64,000 bases of DNA from Paragordius varius (taxonomy: Eukaryota > Nematomorpha). The translations under genes were made by a program, and so were the position numbers. Positions 49,801 through 64,000 of the stretch are shown one piece after another. The stretch covers positions 12,214,001 through 12,278,000 of the forward strand of contig OZ176053.1 of the NCBI GenBank assembly GCA_964247055.1, in the 5' to 3' direction. Numbering within the stretch: the first letter of the stretch is position 1; every line of letters begins with the position of its first letter. Under the pieces are notes generated by a model that saw nothing but the letters and a program-made list of their open reading frames with translations, was not told where the DNA came from and ran no database searches.

Positions 49801-50819
49801 AAGGGGTTTATTTTGTATTATTTTAATTTTACCATTGCAGACATGTCACGTTGACTAAATTTTTTTTGGATTCTAGCTTCTAATATGTAAATCAAGTATT
49901 TTGAATAAAATTTTTTATATTTCGGTTTATTAATGTTATATAAGTAAAATTTTGCCAGGTTTCGATTCATTCCATATTTTTTAAATTTAATTTTAAACAG
50001 GCATGGGGTATCCAACTACCCCGATCTGAATCGAAGGACTAAAATTTGTATCCAAGTGTTAAAGAAGACTAAACACTCAATCAGTGTGCGCAGCACGCGG
50101 CCTGGGGCATCATGAGGCCCTCCGATATAAATGCTAAGCTCGCACAAAAATAAAAACCAAACATAACCAAAGTTTGGAAAATTATTTATAAAGCCCACGA
50201 AATTAATATTTCGAAAATGTTTTCTTAATTCACTCAGAGTTTCGGCAACAAACTAGCAAAATTCGTGAAATAAATAGTAGTTTTATTGCTTCTATTTATT
50301 TACAGTCTTATGACTAGAATCTAATAAATTTTGATAACATATTTTCAAATATGGGCCGCTTGATTTTTTAAGCCAATTCGGCCAGCGAAGCTATTTAAGC
50401 AACACTTAAATGCTATTAAATGCATTTAAATTTAAACACTTCCGAATATTTACATGCAAAATATACGATTGGAGTCTTAACCATCGCTACACGTCTTTGT
50501 TGTTGCTATCCCCCTCCCACCCCGAACGTTCTAAATAAATTTATTTTTTGCGCCTTTCTTTTCCGAATCGAAAATATATTATATAAATTATGATTTTCGA
50601 TTTTAAATGCTAAATATTTCTTAGTTGGCAATAAACTATTAAACTACCTTGAGAGCAATGCGCTCCATACCATCCATCAACACATTTGTTACGTATCCAT
50701 GATTCATCATCGGTTCCTAAATAAATTTTGACTAAAAATTCAAATATACTTATTTTTTCCACAGATAAGATAATTAAAATACATGGTAAAATGAGAACTA
50801 TTTGCGAAACCTTCAGCAT
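37882..50819 (-). CDS. Secreted EGF-repeat protein with inactive trypsin-like domain
   Basis: Eleven exons on the minus strand: 50819-50648, 48501-48316, 47314-47225, 46587-46489, 45929-45837, 45038-44940, 44409-44196, 43854-43655, 43466-43269, 39250-39071 and 38009-37882 (552 residues, phases consistent). A signal peptide (SQIVLILPCILIILS) is followed by about eight EGF-like modules ending in the G-(F/W/Y)-(Y/F)-G-x-x-C pattern. Most are encoded one per exon with phase-1 introns on both sides, as expected for shuffled modules. From about residue 303 comes a chymotrypsin-fold domain: RIMNAETT, CSGAIIDTQWIL, HPICIG, AGWG, C-terminal YFVNVAKYRNWI. The catalytic triad is lost: His57 is Arg345 (LARCF for AAHCF), Asp102 is Arg394, Ser195 is Tyr501 (CLNEYGS for CQGDSGG). 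It is therefore an extracellular serine-protease homologue, likely acting by binding. The 9/10 junction (43269|39250) rests on phase and trypsin-like sequence. The protease introns carry hAT and MITE insertions. Confidence 0.85.
38025..38291. repeat. MITE family B, copy 3
   Basis: In the last intron of the EGF/protease-homologue gene, starting only about 15 bp from the acceptor of the final exon. Left ATACCATTTACAATTCAAAT, right GAACTGTAAATTGTTTATAT, middle TTAATATGAAATATA..GGACATAGTTTATTA. Confidence 0.75.
39391..39698. mobile_element. Non-autonomous hAT element, about 308 bp
   Basis: The left end CAGTGGTTCCCAAA is a common hAT terminus; the right end GGTTCGTGACCACG is its imperfect inverse. 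The flanks ATCTAACC and ATTTAACC match at 7 of 8 bases. A G-run lies near the right end. It has no coding frame and lies in an intron of the EGF/protease-homologue gene. Confidence 0.75.
39861..43172 (-). mobile_element. hAT transposon, 3.3 kb, decayed, with inverted partial second copy
   Basis: The ends AAGGTGACCAG and CTGGTCACCTT are inverted, flanked by identical TATTTATA (8 bp, typical of hAT). On the minus strand, 42667-42383 encodes a BED-like finger (CLICEGEF, then DITKHMETQKHKK), the usual N-terminal DNA-binding part. About 41050-40850 encodes the hAT dimerisation tail (AATERVFSTVNQVWTSKK, VLSVKYNL). Between them the frame is broken several times, so the transposase is dead. Plus-strand 40080-40840 is a shorter, internally deleted inverted copy of the same coding region. 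A tandem duplication of about 100 bp lies at 42683-42890. It sits in the intron between exons 43269 and 39250 of the EGF/protease-homologue gene. Confidence 0.88.
45161..45433. mobile_element. Non-autonomous hAT element, family E copy 1, 273 bp
   Basis: Left CAGGGGTGTCCTAC, right TTGGACACCACTG. Flanking 8-mers CTTCAGAG and CTTTAGAG match at 7 of 8. Intronic in the EGF/protease-homologue gene. Confidence 0.85.
46002..46440. repeat. Dispersed repeat family D, copy 2
   Basis: Ends CCTTTTGGGATAGTTTA and ATACTACCC are roughly inverted. The core AAACTTTTTCGCCGCCATTT matches copies 1, 3 and 4. Intronic. Confidence 0.6.
48981..49280. mobile_element. Non-autonomous hAT element, family E copy 2
   Basis: Left TAGTGGGGTGGCCAACACGC, right GTTATGTCAAACACCCCG. 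It contains TTGCAAAAATATGCTCACAA then AATCTTAGTA, the inverse of a block in copy 1, so it is the same family in opposite orientation. No exact target duplication seen. Confidence 0.7.
49572..50066 (-). repeat. Repeat family C, copy 1 (inverted)
   Basis: Runs from AAACGGTCCCAATTTAAATT to ATCGAAGGACTAAAATTTGT then ATCCAAGTGTTAA. It is the reverse complement of 51372-51950 over most of its length, including a shared GACGCCATTTTTATTTTA block. The frame at 49818-50015 is part of the repeat. Confidence 0.75.
50082..50407. mobile_element. Decayed hAT-like MITE, possible family E relative
   Basis: Left CAGTGTGCGCAGCACGCGGC, right AATTCGGCCAGCGAAGC..AAGCAACACT. The ends are partly inverted. It lies directly beside the family C copy. 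No clear target duplication. Confidence 0.55.
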
Positions 50820-51371
50820 TTAGTTTACAGGATCAATTTTATATTTAAATAAAAGGTTTAATCTTTCCAAATTTATAATACTTAATCAGCAATTAGAGTG
50901 TACATTACAAGTTCAAAAGGGTCAGTAACTTGTAAAAAAAATTTAAGAAATGTTTTTTTCGATTAAATCATGCACCTTAGTTGCGAAGGTGGGATAGCCT
51001 ATATGAAATATAATTCAATTTGCAATAAATATATATTTTTCAATTAATTTGGAATCTCAATTTTTTGTCTTTTATTTAAAAATTTATAATACAGATTTTG
51101 CACCTCATAATTGATGGTTAAACAAATTTTATTATCCTAATGAATATTAAAATTGTTTGTTTCCTAACTTTTGAAAATAATCAATGTCGTAACGCTATTG
51201 TAAGACATATAAATTATGTCAAGTTTAAAATTGGAGCATCTTAAACCAAACTCAGCAATACGGTTTAATATGACTTATAATTCTACATTAAAATATAAAT
51301 GGGGTCAAGACTTAATTAATGAAAATTTTATCAAGTATTCATTTACCGATGCCACCATATTCAGAACTTTA

Positions 51372-51950
51372 TTAACACTTGGATACAACACATTCATTTT
51401 AGTCCTTCGATTTAAATTGGGGTAGTTGGATATCCCTGGCCTGTTTAAAATTAAATTCATTAAAAAATATGGAAGCAATCGAAACCATGGCAAAATTTTA
51501 CACTTATATAACATTAATAAACCGAAATATATAAAAAAATTATTCAAAGATACTTGATAATACTTATTTTATGCTAAAACCGAAAGGTAAAAATTTAGTT
51601 AACTTGACATGTGTGCGATGGCAAAATTGAAAAATAATACATAATAAACCGCTTTTTCTATTTCTAATGTTAGATGTAATAAAAATAAAAAATTAGCTAT
51701 AATTTTACTATTAATATTAAAGAGGACGATTTTTTGCAAAAAAATTTTAAAATAAAAATGGCGTCCAAGTAGTTTGACATGGAACTTTTTTAAAAACAAA
51801 ATATTCAGATATTTTCGCATATTTATATAATTTTTATTAGGATAGAAGCATAAACTTAAATTGGGACCGTTTCCTTCAGTAGTTTTATAAAAATCCTAAC
51901 CTATATTTATCTGGGGTATTTAGATACCCTAATTTGAATCGAAGTGTTAA
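51372..51950 (+). repeat. Repeat family C, longest copy
   Basis: Starts TTAACACTTGGATACAACAC and ends GAATCGAAGTGTTAA. The ends are inverted and each carries a GGGGTA-TT-GATA-CC block, so it looks like a complete MITE of about 580 bp. Small frames in it (51305-51820) are by-products. Confidence 0.75.
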
Positions 51951-52590
51951 CATCAAAATATACATTTATTCGCTTGTTCTATGCGTAATCAAAGTGCTAA
52001 AAATAAAATGATAAAAAGTGTGAGATTAGAATAATAATCTACATAGATGTTATTATCCAAGGAGGCTGAAGATTACAAACAAATTTGGCCTCTTCTTAAA
52101 ACTATTTAGATATTCAAAAATTTGCTATAGGAATAAAACTACCATAAAATTTAATAAAATGCTAAGATATAAATAACTGTAAAACTATAGAAATAATTAT
52201 CTCAGTATAATTTGCCATTAACATATTTAGAAAATCGCCAAAAGCTGAAAACCCCCAATACGAATTTGACACAAGGGGAAGTGTATTCGGAATTTCGCAG
52301 AAAAGACAAATACATAATCAGTTTCACTGACTAATAGATATTGTGTCATTAGTCCATTTTCTAAGGCTACTGCAGAAAAAAACGCTATCCTATATTATAT
52401 ATGATGATCTTATTCATTTATATTTTGTTAAAATTAGTGTCTTATTCTTTTGTTCAATATAACGTTCTTTTATATAATACCGTTTTTCCTTTAAGTTAAT
52501 GCCACTAAACAATTTAAAAAATTGTGAGCAAACATATATAACACTCCATCTTTTGGGGAAGTCTTATACAGATCAATTTATTTAGAAATT

Positions 52591-52985
52591 ATTTAGGGTA
52601 TTAAGCTGAAATTAAAAATAGGCTTTCTTTAGCCTAATGAGGAATCGTAAAAAAATCCCAACTTTTTTCCCACCGTTTTTACTATAATTTTTATATCGCT
52701 AATGCAACTGGCTAATAAATATATTATGGCTATAAAATGTAAATAATTTAACTTTAACAGCTGCATTCTATTAGCAAAAGCTTAAATTATTTTAATTTTA
52801 ACATCAGCTCGTTTTAATCGTGCTTAGAATATGTCCCAATTTTAGACTCTAGAAATCACAAAACTGTAAAAAAATATAGGTATTTTATCTAATACATGAG
52901 AACAATGTACAATTGAATTTTGATTAAAATAACCTTTTAAATTTATTTACAAAATTGAGTTCTTGGGTTTAAAACTACCCCAAAA
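52591..52985. repeat. Dispersed repeat family D, copy 3
   Basis: Left ATTTAGGGTATTAAGC, right GGTTTAAAACTACCCC. It shares CAACTTTTTTCCCACCGTTT and CACAAAACTGTAAA with copies 1 and 2. It lies 130 bp before the liprin-alpha start. Confidence 0.6.
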
Positions 52986-53116
52986 CACACTAGGACAAAC
53001 AAGTGAAAAAAGGTAATAAATTATTAATGTTTTTTTTTCGTGATTATAATTAATCTGACCATATGACTCGACATGAGAAATTTTTTCGGTAGCAGTTTTT
53101 TTAAAAAGAAAACATA

Positions 53117-64000
<10,884 letters not shown>

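Larger units (their letters stand above)
50820..53116. other. Divergent intergenic region
   Basis: Separates the starts of the EGF/protease-homologue gene (-) and liprin-alpha (+), so both promoters should be here. It contains family C copy 2 (51372-51950) and family D copy 3 (52591-52985), which leave little unique sequence. No further gene seen. Confidence 0.6.

Noticed and set aside
49818-51820. Several 60-80 codon frames around the EGF-gene start
   Set aside because: All but the signal-peptide exon coincide with repeat families C and E or A+T-rich spacer.

Overview
The window looks like metazoan nuclear DNA, probably from a fast-evolving arthropod. It is very A+T rich, its genes are split by GT-AG introns, and it carries orthologues of animal neuronal and polarity genes (liprin-alpha, atypical PKC, hamlet/MECOM). 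It also holds RTE-type LINE and hAT remains and many short inverted-repeat elements. The species cannot be named from the sequence. No virus-derived element, CRISPR array or RNA gene was seen.

Layout. 1-3118 (+): 3' part of an SLC5-type sodium/solute symporter. 5040-7367 (+): a secreted protein with a Cys-Cys-Trp motif. 8268-10632 (-): translation initiation factor eIF3 subunit f. 15225-17713 (-): zinc-finger repressor of the hamlet/MECOM/PRDM16 family, probably lacking upstream exons. 17714-26104: a long stretch without a recognisable gene, holding an 801-bp GAACCGG-rich hAT-like element. 26105-35408 (-): a complete 21-exon atypical protein kinase C. 37882-50819 (-): a secreted EGF-repeat protein ending in a trypsin-like domain that has lost all three catalytic residues; its introns are crowded with hAT and MITE insertions. 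53117-64000 (+): the first 11 coding exons of liprin-alpha, with an almost whole RTE LINE in intron 3 and a palindromic hAT element in intron 8.

Most notable observation. Five introns, three in eIF3f and two in aPKC, are only 20, 22, 24, 25 and 28 nt long. Each starts GT and ends AG. Removing each restores the frame and, in four of five cases, a gap-free match to the conserved family sequence. Every other intron I delimited is 59 nt or longer. This points to a spliceosome that handles exceptionally short introns alongside ordinary ones.

The genes do not form an operon-like unit. aPKC and liprin-alpha belong to cell-polarity and synapse biology, hamlet to neuronal fate control and eIF3f to general translation. 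At least five uncharacterised inverted-repeat families (called A to E here) recur across introns and intergenic DNA. Exon coordinates were worked out by hand from reading frame, GT-AG sites and remembered family sequences, so boundaries may be off by a few bases where no homology anchors them.
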